The position numbers were made by a program, and so were the translations under genes. Shown one piece after another: positions 40,990 to 50,558 of a stretch of 64,000 nt of DNA. The notes under the pieces are model-generated. The model was given only the letters and a program-made list of their open reading frames with translations, had not been told where the DNA came from and did no database searches. This DNA is from JALHNI01 sp031367405 (GTDB taxonomy: Bacteria > Acidobacteriota > Terriglobia > Bryobacterales > Bryobacteraceae): NCBI GenBank assembly GCA_031367405.1, contig JANLPT010000027.1, forward strand, positions 1-64,000. Direction: 5' to 3'. Numbering within the stretch: the first letter of the stretch is position 1; each line of letters opens with the position of its first letter.

Positions 40990-43680
40990 CTAGACCCGCA
41001 CCGCGCTGGCCGCCAATTGCCGCAGCACGAAAGGCAGAATGCCGCCGTTGCGATAGTAGCCGGACTCCACCGGCGTATCGATGCGGACCTTTACCTGGAA
41101 GCTCTTCGTGGACCCATCCTTGGCCGTCGCCGTGACGGTAGCCAGGTCCGCGCCGCAACTCGAGACTGCCGAGGGAACGCCCACAATCGAGAAGCTCTCC
41201 AGCCCGGTGAGGCCCAGACTCGCGCGCGTTTGCCCATCGACATACTGCGCCGGCAGCACGCCCATCCCGACCAAGTTGGAGCGGTGAATCCGCTCGTAGC
41301 TTTCGGCAATGACCAGTTTCACGCCCAGCAGACTGACGCCCTTGGCGGCCCAATCGCGCGACGAACCGGAGCCATACTCCTTGCCGGCCAGAATCGTCAG
41401 GCCCACGCCCGCCGCAGTGTACTTCATGGCCGCGTCGTAGATGAACATCTTTTCGCCGGTGGGCACATAAGCCGTGTAAGGTCCTTCACTGATCTCTCCA
41501 TTGGGGGCTTCCACCATAACGTTCTTAATTCGGATATTGGCCAGTGTTCCGCGGACCATCACTTCATGATTGCCGCGGCGCGCGCCGTAGCTATTGAAGT
41601 CGATGTTGGCGACGCCTTCGCTGTTTAGATAACGCGCCGGGGGCGAGTCCTTGGCAATCGAACCAGCCGGTGAGATGTGGTCGGTGGTGATGGAGTCGCC
41701 CAGCACGGCGAGGCAGGCCAGTCCCGAAAGGTTTTTGACAAAGGTAGCCGGATCGGCCATTTCATCGAAGTAAGGTGGACGGCGAATGTAAGTGGACTTT
41801 TCATCCCAGGCGAACCGATCGCCCGTCGGCACTTTCATCTGCTTCCATTGAGGCGTGCCTTCAAAGACGGCACCGTATTCCTTGGCGAACTGCTCGGCTT
41901 TCACGAAATTACGGACGGCGGCTTGTACCTCGTCGGTGCTGGGCCAGATGTCGGCCAGGAACACCGGCTTCCCGTCGGAACCAATCCCCAAACTCTCAGT
42001 GGAAAGGTCAATATCCACACGGCCGGCAATGGCGAAGGCGACACAGAGGGGCGGCGAGGCCAGGTAATTAGAGCGCACATGCGGATTTACGCGGCCTTCA
42101 AAGTTACGATTGCCGCTGAGCACGCTGGCCACATTTAGTTTGTGGGTAGTAACTGCCTCGGCAATCTCGTCGGGTAATGGCCCGGAGTTACCAATGCAGG
42201 TGGTGCAGCCGTAACCGACTAAGTGGAATTTGAGGGCCTCAAGATACTCCATCAGTCCGGCTTCGATCAGATAGTCGGTGACTACTTTGGAGCCCGGTGC
42301 CAGCGACGTCTTCACCCAGGGCTTCACCGTTAAGCCGCGCTCGACGGCTTTCTTGGCGAGCAATCCAGCGGCCATTAGCACTGAGGGGTTGGAGGTATTG
42401 GTACAGCTGGTGATCGCCGCAATAGCTACCGCGCCCTCACGCAAGTCGAACGTGCTCGTCCCCATGGTCACTTCGACTGACTTGGGCTCGCCGGTCAGCG
42501 TCGCCATAAAGTTGGCTTTCAAGCCGGGCAGTTCCACGCGATCCTGCGGACGCTTGGGGCCCGCCATGGAAGGCTTCACGGTCGTCAGGTCAAGCCCCAT
42601 GGTTTCGGTGTAAACCGCGTCGGGAGTTTCATCCGTCAGGAAAAGCCCCTGCGCGCGGCAGTAGGCTTCCACTAACTCGATCGTCGCGGCGGGACGATTC
42701 GTCAGCCGCAAATAATCCAGCGACTTTTCATCGATCGGGAAGAACCCGATGGTGGCCCCATACTCGGGCGCCATATTCGCGATCGTCGCCCGATCGGCCA
42801 GCGAAAGGGCTTTCACTCCGGGCCCATAGAACTCGACAAACTTATTGACGACACCCTTCTTCCGCAAGATCTGGGTCACGGTCAGCACTAAGTCAGTCGC
42901 CGTGGCGCCCGCCGCCAACGCGCCGGTTAACTTAAAGCCCACCACGTCAGGCAGCAGCATCGTCACCGCTTGGCCCAACATGCAAGCTTCGGCTTCAATG
43001 CCGCCGACTCCCCAGCCGACGACCCCTAAGCCATTGATCATCGTGGTGTGCGAATCGGTGCCGACCAGCGTATCGGGGTAAGCCTCGCCCGTATCCGAGT
43101 TACTAAACACCACCGGTGCCAGATACTCGAGGTTCACCTGATGCACGATGCCTGTGCCGGGGGGCACGGCGCGGAAGTTACGTAAGTTACTCTGCGCCCA
43201 ACGGAGAAGAGCGTAGCGTTCGTGATTGCGCTGGAACTCCAGCAACATGTTCAGGTCAAAGGAGTCCTTTTGCCCGAAGTTATCCACCTGCACCGAATGG
43301 TCAATCACCAGGTCGACCGGGATCAGCGGATTGGCTAAAGTTGGATCGAGCCCCATGGCCGCCAGCGCGTCGCGCATAGCCGCCATGTCCACCACGCAAG
43401 GAACACCGGTAAAATCCTGCATCAGCACGCGGGCCGGCATGAAAGCGATCTCCTGCTTGGCACGGGCGACGTCCCATTGTGCGACGTATTCGATGTCACT
43501 CTTCCTGACGTTCAGGTTATCTTCCTGACGCAGCAGATTCTCGAGCAGGATCTTGATGGAGAACGGCAACCGGTCAAGATTGTAACCGGCTTGGGTGAGT
43601 GCTTCTAAGCGATAGATCGTATAGGACTTATCACCGACCTTCAACGTGGAACGGGAAGCGAAACTATTCTGGGAACTCAT
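40990..43680 (-). CDS. acnA: Aconitate hydratase A
   Basis: About 896 residues from the ATG at 43680 (43692 is an alternative). [4Fe-4S] ligands are in SCTNTSNPSVLMAAGLLA and GYGCTTCIGNSGPLPDEIAE. The mobile C-terminal domain contains GSSRDWAAKGVSLLGVKLVI. It interconverts citrate and isocitrate in the TCA cycle. The long ORF starting at 43791 reads into non-coding DNA. The gene is followed 15 bases later by the Cas6-like gene. Length matches bacterial AcnA. Confidence 0.95.
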   Translation of the reverse strand: MSSQNSFASRSTLKVGDKSYTIYRLEALTQAGYNLDRLPFSIKILLENLLRQEDNLNVRKSDIEYVAQWDVARAKQEIAFMPARVLMQDFTGVPCVVDMAAMRDALAAMGLDPTLANPLIPVDLVIDHSVQVDNFGQKDSFDLNMLLEFQRNHERYALLRWAQSNLRNFRAVPPGTGIVHQVNLEYLAPVVFSNSDTGEAYPDTLVGTDSHTTMINGLGVVGWGVGGIEAEACMLGQAVTMLLPDVVGFKLTGALAAGATATDLVLTVTQILRKKGVVNKFVEFYGPGVKALSLADRATIANMAPEYGATIGFFPIDEKSLDYLRLTNRPAATIELVEAYCRAQGLFLTDETPDAVYTETMGLDLTTVKPSMAGPKRPQDRVELPGLKANFMATLTGEPKSVEVTMGTSTFDLREGAVAIAAITSCTNTSNPSVLMAAGLLAKKAVERGLTVKPWVKTSLAPGSKVVTDYLIEAGLMEYLEALKFHLVGYGCTTCIGNSGPLPDEIAEAVTTHKLNVASVLSGNRNFEGRVNPHVRSNYLASPPLCVAFAIAGRVDIDLSTESLGIGSDGKPVFLADIWPSTDEVQAAVRNFVKAEQFAKEYGAVFEGTPQWKQMKVPTGDRFAWDEKSTYIRRPPYFDEMADPATFVKNLSGLACLAVLGDSITTDHISPAGSIAKDSPPARYLNSEGVANIDFNSYGARRGNHEVMVRGTLANIRIKNVMVEAPNGEISEGPYTAYVPTGEKMFIYDAAMKYTAAGVGLTILAGKEYGSGSSRDWAAKGVSLLGVKLVIAESYERIHRSNLVGMGVLPAQYVDGQTRASLGLTGLESFSIVGVPSAVSSCGADLATVTATAKDGSTKSFQVKVRIDTPVESGYYRNGGILPFVLRQLAASAVRV

Positions 43681-43762
43681 TTGAAAACTCATCTTAGTGT
43701 AACCGGAAATTCGCGCCGGCCACGAAGCGCGGCGGGGGCCTGGTTCCCTCGCCAAGAAATCA

Positions 43763-43811
43763 CCCGTACCGGTATCGGGTACTGGAACCACCCGGGGCCT
43801 GGTACTGGTAC
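43763..43811. repeat. Short repeats in the acnA/phosphatase divergent promoter region
   Basis: The segment ACCCGTACCGGTATCGGGT has 5-base inverted arms around a central ACCGGT. GGTACTGG appears twice (about 43779 and 43801). This lies between the divergent acnA and LMW-phosphatase genes and may be a regulator site. Confidence 0.35.
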
Positions 43812-43868
43812 AAAGCTGCTCGATCGCCTATCGTCCTCACGAATCCTGGGCCGTACGCTGATAACCAA

Positions 43869-44426
43869 GTGATCATTCATACGCCCGCTCTCGCTCCACA
43901 GAACGTTCGCTTCCCATCGTCCGCCAGTACGTTGTACTCGAAGGTGAAGGACGAGCGGATCAATGTGCTTTTCGTCTGCCTGGGCAATGCCAGCCGCAGC
44001 CAGATGGCCGAGGCCTTTGCCAAAGCCTACGGGCCCGACGTGATGCGCGCTTCGAGCGCCGGATTGCTACCGGCGCGCCATGTGCTGAGCACGACGCGGA
44101 TGGTGATGGATGAAAAGTCGATCTCTTTGCGTGGCGCGGTGCCCAAGAGCCTGACGCAGTTTGCGCTGGACGAGTTCGACTTGGTGGTCAACATGAGCGG
44201 GCATGCGCTGCCTAAAACTTCCTCTCCCGTCGTCAAGGTGCTGGTGCGTGACCCGAATGGCAAGGACGAAACCGTTCACCGCCACGTCCGTGACCGCGTC
44301 GAAGCGATCGTCGAGGAATTAGTGCATATGCTACGCCTCGCGCGCTTGGAGCAATATGGATTGGCCAAAGACCTGGCTCTGGTACCGCTGATGCAACAGG
44401 CGAGCATGGTCGCCAGGGCGAGTTAA
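43869..44426 (+). CDS. Low-molecular-weight phosphotyrosine phosphatase/arsenate-reductase-like protein
   Basis: 185 residues with a GTG start. The active-site loop VLFVCLGNASRSQMAEAF has the C-x5-R motif, and further on comes FDLVVNMSG, of the same fold. The acidic residue expected in the D-P loop may lie in VRDPNGKDE. The family includes protein-tyrosine phosphatases and thioredoxin-coupled arsenate reductases. There is no ars operon nearby, so phosphatase is the safer label. The extra ~30 residues before the fold may be a wrong start; GTG 43945 is possible. Its 3' end is convergent with the HIT gene and overlaps it by four bases. Confidence 0.78.
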   Translation: MIIHTPALAPQNVRFPSSASTLYSKVKDERINVLFVCLGNASRSQMAEAFAKAYGPDVMRASSAGLLPARHVLSTTRMVMDEKSISLRGAVPKSLTQFALDEFDLVVNMSGHALPKTSSPVVKVLVRDPNGKDETVHRHVRDRVEAIVEELVHMLRLARLEQYGLAKDLALVPLMQQASMVARAS

Positions 44427-44905
44427 AGCGCCCAATTCAAAACCGAAAGCTTGCGATGGCTTTCCGCCAGATCTTCCGGAATCACTCGCGTCTCGCCGAC
44501 AACGGTCATGAAATTGGCATCGCCTGGCCAGCGGGGCACGACGTGGAAATGCAGATGCTGTGCGACGCCAGCCCCGGCACTCTCGCCAATGTTGAAGCCC
44601 ATGTTAAGTCCCGCGCACTTATACGCCAGACGCAGATTTATCTCTGCGAGGCGGGCCAGCAGGATCAGTTCTTGAAGCGTCTCGGGCGGGGTTTGCTCAA
44701 GCGCCGGAACATGCTCGTAAGGGACGACCATCAGGTGTCCGCTCGCGTAGGGATAGCGATTCAACACCACGAGGTTGAGTCGCGCGCGATGGACTACCAG
44801 TGACAGAGCGTCGTCGGCCGACGCAGCCATCTCGCAGAAAATGCAACCTGCCGGTTTAACGGCGGTGACATAGCGGTAGCGCCAGGGGCTCCAAAGGTGG
44901 TCCAC
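44423..44905 (-). CDS. HIT-family nucleotide hydrolase
   Basis: 160 residues. The histidine triad H117-L-H119-F-H121 lies in AQHLHFHVVPRWPGDANF. An N-terminal CIFCEMA (C21, C24) may bind zinc with further His, as in Ap4A-type HIT proteins. These enzymes cleave dinucleoside polyphosphates or AMP-linked substrates. The gene starts three bases after the HU stop (44909), so both belong to the same minus-strand run. Confidence 0.88.
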   Translation of the reverse strand: MDHLWSPWRYRYVTAVKPAGCIFCEMAASADDALSLVVHRARLNLVVLNRYPYASGHLMVVPYEHVPALEQTPPETLQELILLARLAEINLRLAYKCAGLNMGFNIGESAGAGVAQHLHFHVVPRWPGDANFMTVVGETRVIPEDLAESHRKLSVLNWAL

Positions 44906-44908
44906 CGG

Positions 44909-45202
44909 CTAGAGAGCGGTCGATTCGCCGCCATTCACCAAGTCCTTCAATTCCTTGCTGGGCTTGAAGTAGGGGATGCGCTTGGCGGGCACTTCCACCC
45001 GGGTGCCCGTCTTGGGATTGCGTCCAATGCGAGGCTGGCGTTGGCGGGTGCGGAAGCTGCCAAAGCCGCGGATCTCAATCTTGTCGCCAGTCCGAAGACT
45101 TTTGACGACTGAATCAAAGATCGCTTCGACAATGACCTCCGAGTCTTTGCGGGTCATTTCGACGACCCGGGAGACTTCCTCAATGAGATCGGCTTTCGTC
45201 AT
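44909..45202 (-). CDS. HU/IHF-family DNA-binding protein
   Basis: 97 residues with KADLIEEVSRVVEMTRKDSEV at the N-terminus, GDKIEIRGFGSFRTRQRQPRIG and the arm motif GRNPKTGTRVEVPAKRIPYFKP. It bends DNA and structures the nucleoid. Location directly behind rpsA matches the rpsA-ihfB order known from other bacteria, so IHF-beta is possible, but HU is equally good from the sequence alone. Small and highly basic, cytoplasmic. Confidence 0.92.
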   Translation of the reverse strand: MTKADLIEEVSRVVEMTRKDSEVIVEAIFDSVVKSLRTGDKIEIRGFGSFRTRQRQPRIGRNPKTGTRVEVPAKRIPYFKPSKELKDLVNGGESTAL

Positions 45203-45207
45203 AAGTT

Positions 45208-45250
45208 CCTAATTTAACACCATATTAGGGGCAGGCACGCAAGCCTGTCC
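45208..45250. other. Two hairpins between rpsA and the HU/IHF gene
   Basis: CCTAAT (45208-45213) pairs with ATTAGG (45224-45229). An 8-bp stem GGGCAGGC (45229-45236) pairs with GCCTGTCC (45243-45250) with one G-U pair. No T-tract follows in the direction of transcription, so this is more likely an attenuation or RNA-processing point than a full terminator. Confidence 0.4.
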
Positions 45251-45253
45251 GGC

Positions 45254-47155
45254 TCACTCAGGTTCTACCCCATCGCTGGCGGTCTCCAAACCGGGCTCGA
45301 CCGGCGGCTTGAGAATCGCGCTCTCCACCTCCGCTGACGCATGTTCGGCCCGCGCGTGATAGCTCTTCATCCGCTCCAGATCCTCTAAGGTGGCCATCTC
45401 TTTGAGGCTGAGGCCGATCTTCTTATCGGTTTCGTTCATCTTAATGATCTTGAAGTCGAACTCAGCACCGACGGGGAGGCTGGAACCAGAGTCACCGGTG
45501 GGCGAACGTTGCTCGGCGCGAGCATTCATGCCGCCCATGCCCGGTATTTCGGAGTTGTGGCACAAGCCTTCGACGCCCGGCGCAATCTCCACAAAAACGC
45601 CGAACGACGAAGAGCGCACCACTTTGCCATGCACCACGTCGTTCACGAAGCGGGTTTGGAAAAAAGTCTCCCAGGCATCGGGCTGCAACTGCTTCACGCC
45701 GAGGGACAAACGGCGATTGCCGGTGTCGATGTTGAGGATTACCGCCTGCACCACTTGCCCCTTCTTGATCACTTCGGAAGGGTGCTTGAGGCGTTCAGTC
45801 CAGGAGAAGTCGGAGATGTGAATCAGCCCGTCCACGCCTTCTTCCACTTCGACAAAAGCGCCAAAATCAGAGAGCTTACGGATGCGGCCTTCCACCACCG
45901 AACCAATACTATAGCGATCCTGGATGGTCGTCCAGGGGTCGGCTTCGAGCTGCTTGATGCCCAGCGAGATGCGGCGGTCGCCGCCTTTGATCTCCAACAC
46001 CACGGCCTCCACCTGGTCGCCCGGCTTCACCACCTTGGAGGGATGCTTCATGCGGCGGCTCCAGGTCATCTCCGAAATATGAATGAGACCTTCGACGCCG
46101 CTCTCGAGTTCGACGAAGGCACCATAATCGGTGACGCTCACCACGCGGCCAATGACACGCGTGCCGGGGGCGAAACGTTCCGCTACCGTCTCCCAAGGGT
46201 CGGGCACCAGTTGCTTTAAGCCCAAACTGACGCGGCCCTTTTCCTTGTCGAGCTTCAGGACGCGGCAAGTGATCGTATCGCCCGGCTGAACGATCTCTTG
46301 CGGATGATTTACCCGGCCATGGGACATGTCGCTGACGTGCAACAGGCCATCGAGCCCGCCCAGGTCGACGAATGCGCCATAGTCGGTAAGATTCTTTACG
46401 GTGCCCGTGACAACGGAACCTTCCTCAACGTCGCCCAGCACCGCATCCTTGCGCAGGTTGAAGTCGTCTTCGAGGACGGCTTTGCGGGAGACCACCACGT
46501 TGCCGCGCCGCCGGTTGAGCTTCAGGATTTTCACCTGAATGTCTTGCCCCGTGTAAGCGTCCAGATTGTGGATCGGCCGCATGTCCAGCTGCGAAGAAGG
46601 CATAAAGGCTTTGACGCCCACCTCCACCTCCAACCCGCCTTTCACCCGGCCGATCACGCGACCGGTGACGATCTGACTGTCGCGATGGGCGGCTTCCAGA
46701 ACATCCCAAATGCGGTGCCGGTTGGCACGCTCGTAGTTGAGCAGCACGTAGCCGTCTAAGGAGGCATTGTTGCGATCGGGCACCACCTGAATGGGGTCGC
46801 CGGGCCCGAAAGGGAGGGTGCCATCGGGTTGCTGCACCTGCTCAATCGGCACGAAACCTTCGAGCTTGGTGCCAATGTCTACCAGCAATCCTCGTTCGCT
46901 GACAGAGACGACATGGCCGATGAGGCCCTGTCCGGAGCCGGGCGGCGCGGCCGAGTTCCGGTTCTCAAGCTCGAACATCAGTTCGAAGTCTTCGTAGCCT
47001 TCTTCGCCTGGCGTCTCTTCGCCGGCAGGCATGGCGACCGGGGCTCCGGGCACCCCGTGTGCCGGTTCGGGACGAGAACCGACCGAAGCCGGCCGGGCTG
47101 GGCTCGGATGGACGTCCGAGGTTTGAGAATGATTGCCGTCAGCGGGAAACGCCAT
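45254..47155 (-). CDS. rpsA: 30S ribosomal protein S1
   Basis: 633 residues with six S1 RNA-binding repeats, for example GHVVSVSERGLLVDIGTKLEGF, VEEGSVVTGTVKNLTDYGAFVD, VIGRVVSVTDYGAFVELESG and VVEGRIRKLSDFGAFVEVEEG. It brings mRNA to the 30S subunit. The N-terminal ~70 residues are Pro/Ala/Glu-rich and longer than in E. coli S1. Followed by the HU/IHF gene 52 bases later. The C-terminal tail is acidic, ending TASDGVEPE. Confidence 0.93.
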   Translation of the reverse strand: MAFPADGNHSQTSDVHPSPARPASVGSRPEPAHGVPGAPVAMPAGEETPGEEGYEDFELMFELENRNSAAPPGSGQGLIGHVVSVSERGLLVDIGTKLEGFVPIEQVQQPDGTLPFGPGDPIQVVPDRNNASLDGYVLLNYERANRHRIWDVLEAAHRDSQIVTGRVIGRVKGGLEVEVGVKAFMPSSQLDMRPIHNLDAYTGQDIQVKILKLNRRRGNVVVSRKAVLEDDFNLRKDAVLGDVEEGSVVTGTVKNLTDYGAFVDLGGLDGLLHVSDMSHGRVNHPQEIVQPGDTITCRVLKLDKEKGRVSLGLKQLVPDPWETVAERFAPGTRVIGRVVSVTDYGAFVELESGVEGLIHISEMTWSRRMKHPSKVVKPGDQVEAVVLEIKGGDRRISLGIKQLEADPWTTIQDRYSIGSVVEGRIRKLSDFGAFVEVEEGVDGLIHISDFSWTERLKHPSEVIKKGQVVQAVILNIDTGNRRLSLGVKQLQPDAWETFFQTRFVNDVVHGKVVRSSSFGVFVEIAPGVEGLCHNSEIPGMGGMNARAEQRSPTGDSGSSLPVGAEFDFKIIKMNETDKKIGLSLKEMATLEDLERMKSYHARAEHASAEVESAILKPPVEPGLETASDGVEPE

Positions 47156-47484
47156 TTGCCATTTTCTCCACGCGCCATTTTCCGGGCAACCGGCAATTTT
47201 GGGTTGCTCCCGGCATCGTGGCGGGGAGGTTGGTACCCTTCCTGGTGAAGCGGAATTTATCTTGACCAGGAACAGGAGAGAATTCAGCCCTTGCGAACTA
47301 AGTCCTCTTTTAACAACGCGTTACCGTCAACCCTGAGAAAGCGCGGTATGTGGAAATACTACATGAGGTCCGGGAAGAAGTCAACCCCCCAGCCGGTAGA
47401 CCGCGTCCACCTCAAACCAATTGCAAGCAAAGCACTTCGTGGTCCGCCAGAATCCGGCGGGCCCGGCATAGTAGACTCTCTGTA
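47156..47484. other. Divergent region between rpsA and a plus-strand hypothetical gene
   Basis: These 329 bases carry the rpsA leader and promoter on the minus strand and the upstream DNA of the next gene. Short ORFs here show no family similarity. A small hairpin CCGCC-N7-GGCGG lies near 47441-47457. Nothing else is recognisable. Confidence 0.35.
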
Positions 47485-48021
47485 TTGCGCTATTTCTTCC
47501 GCCGATACACCCCGCATTTGCGGCGAGTCCTGCTCGTCGAGAGCGGCTCCCGGTTTGTACTCGAAAAGTTCCTGGCGAGCCGCGAATCTGGCGGCACCTT
47601 CAAGCCGGACCTGGTGACCTGCTACGCCGGTTCTCCCAAGATGTTTGGGGGCGACATCTTTCGCGTCCAGGATTACACCACGTCCGATGCCCGCTCCGCC
47701 CTCATTCGCGAATTGCAAAACAACCGTTACGACGTCATCGGACTGCTGTGTACCGGCGAAGCCATCATGACCAAGTGGAAGTGGCTGCTGGCCGCCCGCA
47801 TCCCCGCCAAACTCTTCCTCATCAACGAGAACGCCGACTGGTTCTGGATCGACTATAGCCACGTGAACCTGATGTGGCACTTCTTCAGTTTCCGGGCCGG
47901 TATGTCCGGCGCGGGGGCCATCACCACGCCGCTGCGCCTGCTGCTGTTTCCCTTCACTTTGCTCTACCTGGCCCTGTTCGCGGCCCGAATTCACTTACGC
48001 AGGAAATTAGGATTCTCATGA
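47485..48021 (+). CDS. Conserved-looking hypothetical protein with C-terminal membrane helix
   Basis: About 178 residues if started at TTG 47485. The sequence LRRVLLVESGSRFVLEKFL and LVTCYAGSPKMFGGDIFRV suggests an alpha/beta fold. NNRYDVIGLLCTGEAIMTKWKWLLAARIPAKLFLINENADWFWID resembles the start of glycosyltransferase-like proteins. A hydrophobic helix LLLFPFTLLYLALFAARI ends the chain. I cannot assign a family. The frame extends upstream to 47350, but without similarity. The stop overlaps the quinone oxidoreductase start by four bases (ATGA). Confidence 0.5.
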   Translation: MRYFFRRYTPHLRRVLLVESGSRFVLEKFLASRESGGTFKPDLVTCYAGSPKMFGGDIFRVQDYTTSDARSALIRELQNNRYDVIGLLCTGEAIMTKWKWLLAARIPAKLFLINENADWFWIDYSHVNLMWHFFSFRAGMSGAGAITTPLRLLLFPFTLLYLALFAARIHLRRKLGFS

Positions 48022-48983
48022 AAGCCATTCGTGTACACACCCCCGGTCCCGAAGAAAACCTGGTGCTTGAAGACGTCGCCATTCCGCAACCCGGACCCGG
48101 ACAGGCCCTGGTGAAGATCGAAGCCAGCGGCGTCAACTTCATCGACATTTACTTCCGCACTGGGCTATACCCCACGCCGGAAAAGCCCTTCGGCCTCGGC
48201 ATGGAAGCCGCCGGGACGGTGGTTGAGGTGGGTCCCGATACTGAACACGTTAAGGCCGGCGACCGCGTCGCCTATGCCATGCAGCGCGGGTCCTACGCCG
48301 AGTATGCCGTCGTCCCCTCCTGGATGCTGGTTCCCGTGCCCGCCGCGCTTGACCTGCCCACGGCCGCCGCGCTGATGCTGCAGGGCATGACCGTTCACTA
48401 CCTCACCCATGCCACCTTTCCGCTCGCCGCCGGGCAAACCTGCCTGATCCACGCGGCCGCCGGCGGTGTTGGCCTGATCCTCACTCAAGTCGCCAAGCTC
48501 TTAGGTGCCACCGTCATCGCCACCACGTCGACGCCCGAGAAAGCCGCCCTCGTCAAAAGTGCCGGGGCTGACCATGTGATTGGCTACGACAATTTCGCCG
48601 CCGAAGTGCGCAAAATCGCCCCCAAAGGCGTCCATGTTGTCTATGACTCCGTCGGCGAGGCCACTTTCAAGGGCAGCCTCGATTCGCTGTCTACCCGGGG
48701 CATGATGGTCAGTTTCGGCAACGCTTCCGGCCCCGCACCCGCCGTCGAGCCGTTACTGCTGAGCCAGAAAGGCTCGCTTTACCTGACGCGGCCTCGTCTT
48801 TTCGACTATTGCCTCAATCGCGAAGAGGTGCTGGAACGCGCCACCAGCGTCTTCAACTGGAAGCTGAACGGGCACCTCCCTGTCTTCTCTATGCGAACGT
48901 ACGCGCTAGCGGATGCTGGCGTTGCTCAACGCGACTTAGCCTCCCGCGCGACCTCTGGAAAACTCATCCTCAAGATCGGCTAG
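48018..48983 (+). CDS. NADPH:quinone oxidoreductase (zinc-free MDR family)
   Basis: 322 residues. It shows the medium-chain reductase N-terminal GroES-like domain (GVNFIDIYFRTGLYP, GMEAAGTVVEVGP) and the Rossmann segment LIHAAAGGVGLILTQVAKLLGATVIAT. Structural zinc Cys ligands are lacking, as in quinone oxidoreductases. The enzyme reduces quinones with NADPH, in the cytoplasm. The start overlaps the preceding hypothetical gene by four bases, so both are probably in one operon. Exact substrate specificity is unknown. Confidence 0.92.
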   Translation: MKAIRVHTPGPEENLVLEDVAIPQPGPGQALVKIEASGVNFIDIYFRTGLYPTPEKPFGLGMEAAGTVVEVGPDTEHVKAGDRVAYAMQRGSYAEYAVVPSWMLVPVPAALDLPTAAALMLQGMTVHYLTHATFPLAAGQTCLIHAAAGGVGLILTQVAKLLGATVIATTSTPEKAALVKSAGADHVIGYDNFAAEVRKIAPKGVHVVYDSVGEATFKGSLDSLSTRGMMVSFGNASGPAPAVEPLLLSQKGSLYLTRPRLFDYCLNREEVLERATSVFNWKLNGHLPVFSMRTYALADAGVAQRDLASRATSGKLILKIG

Positions 48984-49131
48984 CCTGTGGAAAATCAAAC
49001 CCATTCGCGCGCCATGCCGGGGTTTAGTACCAGTCAGTACTCGAACAACCAAAGGTACTATCCCATTCACCCAAAACCGGCTACAATCGAGAGCACTCCC
49101 AGTTCGTTCACGGGCGCGAAGAGATCATCGT

Positions 49132-50484
49132 TTGACTGATTATTCCCAGCTTTACCTTGTTTGGCCGCCCATCGCGATCCTGCTGATCGGCTTGGCTGCG
49201 GGCTGGTTTCTGCAACGCCACGTGCTGGTGCGGCAAATGGAAGAGTTGGAGACCCAGCACCTTGACTTGCTGCGATCCGCCGAGGACGAGATTCACGCCT
49301 CGCGCGACGAGGCGCGCTTGCAGAGCCAAAAACTGGACGAGGCGCAGATGGCGATCACCCTCGGCTATGAACGGCTGACGCTGCTTGACCGGCGGCTGCA
49401 GGAAACCGGGAGGCCGATTGCTGCTCCGGATGACGAAGTGCTGCGCTTGCGGCAGCAGTTGGCGGATCAAGAGACTTTCGCGACTCGGCTGAACGAACTG
49501 GAGCGTGACCTGATCGCTGACAAGGGTGCCGCCGTTCTGGCAGCCGGTGACGGGCATCTTCAACGGACATTGAACGAACGCGAGGCCACCATCAAGTCGC
49601 TGCGCTACGAAGTGGCCGTGGTGGAGGAACTGCGCCTGCGCCTGTCCGATATGGTGAGTGAACTTGGCTTGGCGCAATCGCAGGTGGCGCAACTGAAGCG
49701 CGAACGGGCGGAGCGGGCGCCTGTGCCTGGCGTCGCGCCGGTCGTCGAGCCAGGCAATGAACTGGTACGCAAGCTCGCCGACGCGATTGCGCGGCGTCAG
49801 GAAGTGGAACTCGCTTTGGGTGAGGCGAAGCAGCGCGTGATCGCAGCCGAATCCGCACGCGACCGCGCGTTAGCTGCAGCACCGTCTGCCGTTCCCCGGG
49901 TGCCGTCTGCCGTTCCCCGGGCGATGGCTGCCGCCGCCGGCGCGGGCTCGAGTATGGGCTTTTCGGTTAGCAATTGGCAGGCCGCATTCCCTCCCCAGCT
50001 CATCCCGCTGCCGCCCCCGGTACCGCCCCCCGCTGCACCGGAACCACCGCCCGCCGCGCCCCGATTGGACGACCCCGATGACGGCTATGTGGCCCCAGCC
50101 TTCCCGCTGCTCTCGCCCTCGCAGTTAACGGGCGGAGTGAGCCAATTGTTATTCGAAAATCGCATCCAATTTGCCCCGGATCGCGCCGACATTCTGCCCG
50201 GCTCCAAGCTATTACTGGAGGACATCGCCGGCCTGATCCTATCGAGTGACCCGGTCCGGCTGGTGGTGGAAGGCCACACGGAACGCGGCGATGCCCGCGC
50301 CAGTTTCTACCTCAGCGAGCGCCGCGCGATGGCGGTGCTGGAAAGGCTCGCCAAGCTAGGCGTCCCCGAATCGCGCATGTTGAGCGTCGGCTACGGCGAC
50401 ACGCGCCCCATCGACGAAAACTCAAGCTACGAAGGCCGCATGAGAAATCGCCGCGTCGAGATCCGCATTCTGGGCCGGGCTTAG
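49132..50484 (+). CDS. Membrane-anchored OmpA-like protein with coiled coil
   Basis: 450 residues, TTG start at 49132. One N-terminal membrane helix (WPPIAILLIGLAAGWFL), then a long coiled coil (about 33-200), a Pro/Ala-rich linker (about 265-320) and a C-terminal OmpA domain (about 330-450) with LFENRIQFAPDRADILPGS and GHTERGDARASFYLSERRA. The OmpA domain binds peptidoglycan. The inner-membrane anchor with a coiled-coil spacer suggests a trans-envelope tether. A nucleotide repeat in the Pro linker encodes SAVPRVPSAVPRAM. No clear partner gene. Confidence 0.83.
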   Translation: MTDYSQLYLVWPPIAILLIGLAAGWFLQRHVLVRQMEELETQHLDLLRSAEDEIHASRDEARLQSQKLDEAQMAITLGYERLTLLDRRLQETGRPIAAPDDEVLRLRQQLADQETFATRLNELERDLIADKGAAVLAAGDGHLQRTLNEREATIKSLRYEVAVVEELRLRLSDMVSELGLAQSQVAQLKRERAERAPVPGVAPVVEPGNELVRKLADAIARRQEVELALGEAKQRVIAAESARDRALAAAPSAVPRVPSAVPRAMAAAAGAGSSMGFSVSNWQAAFPPQLIPLPPPVPPPAAPEPPPAAPRLDDPDDGYVAPAFPLLSPSQLTGGVSQLLFENRIQFAPDRADILPGSKLLLEDIAGLILSSDPVRLVVEGHTERGDARASFYLSERRAMAVLERLAKLGVPESRMLSVGYGDTRPIDENSSYEGRMRNRRVEIRILGRA

Positions 50485-50558
50485 CTGGAAAAATCGCCGC
50501 CGATTAGCTTCCCGCAGAACTCGCGCGGCGCGATTCGTGCGTGATCCATCCTCGGGAA

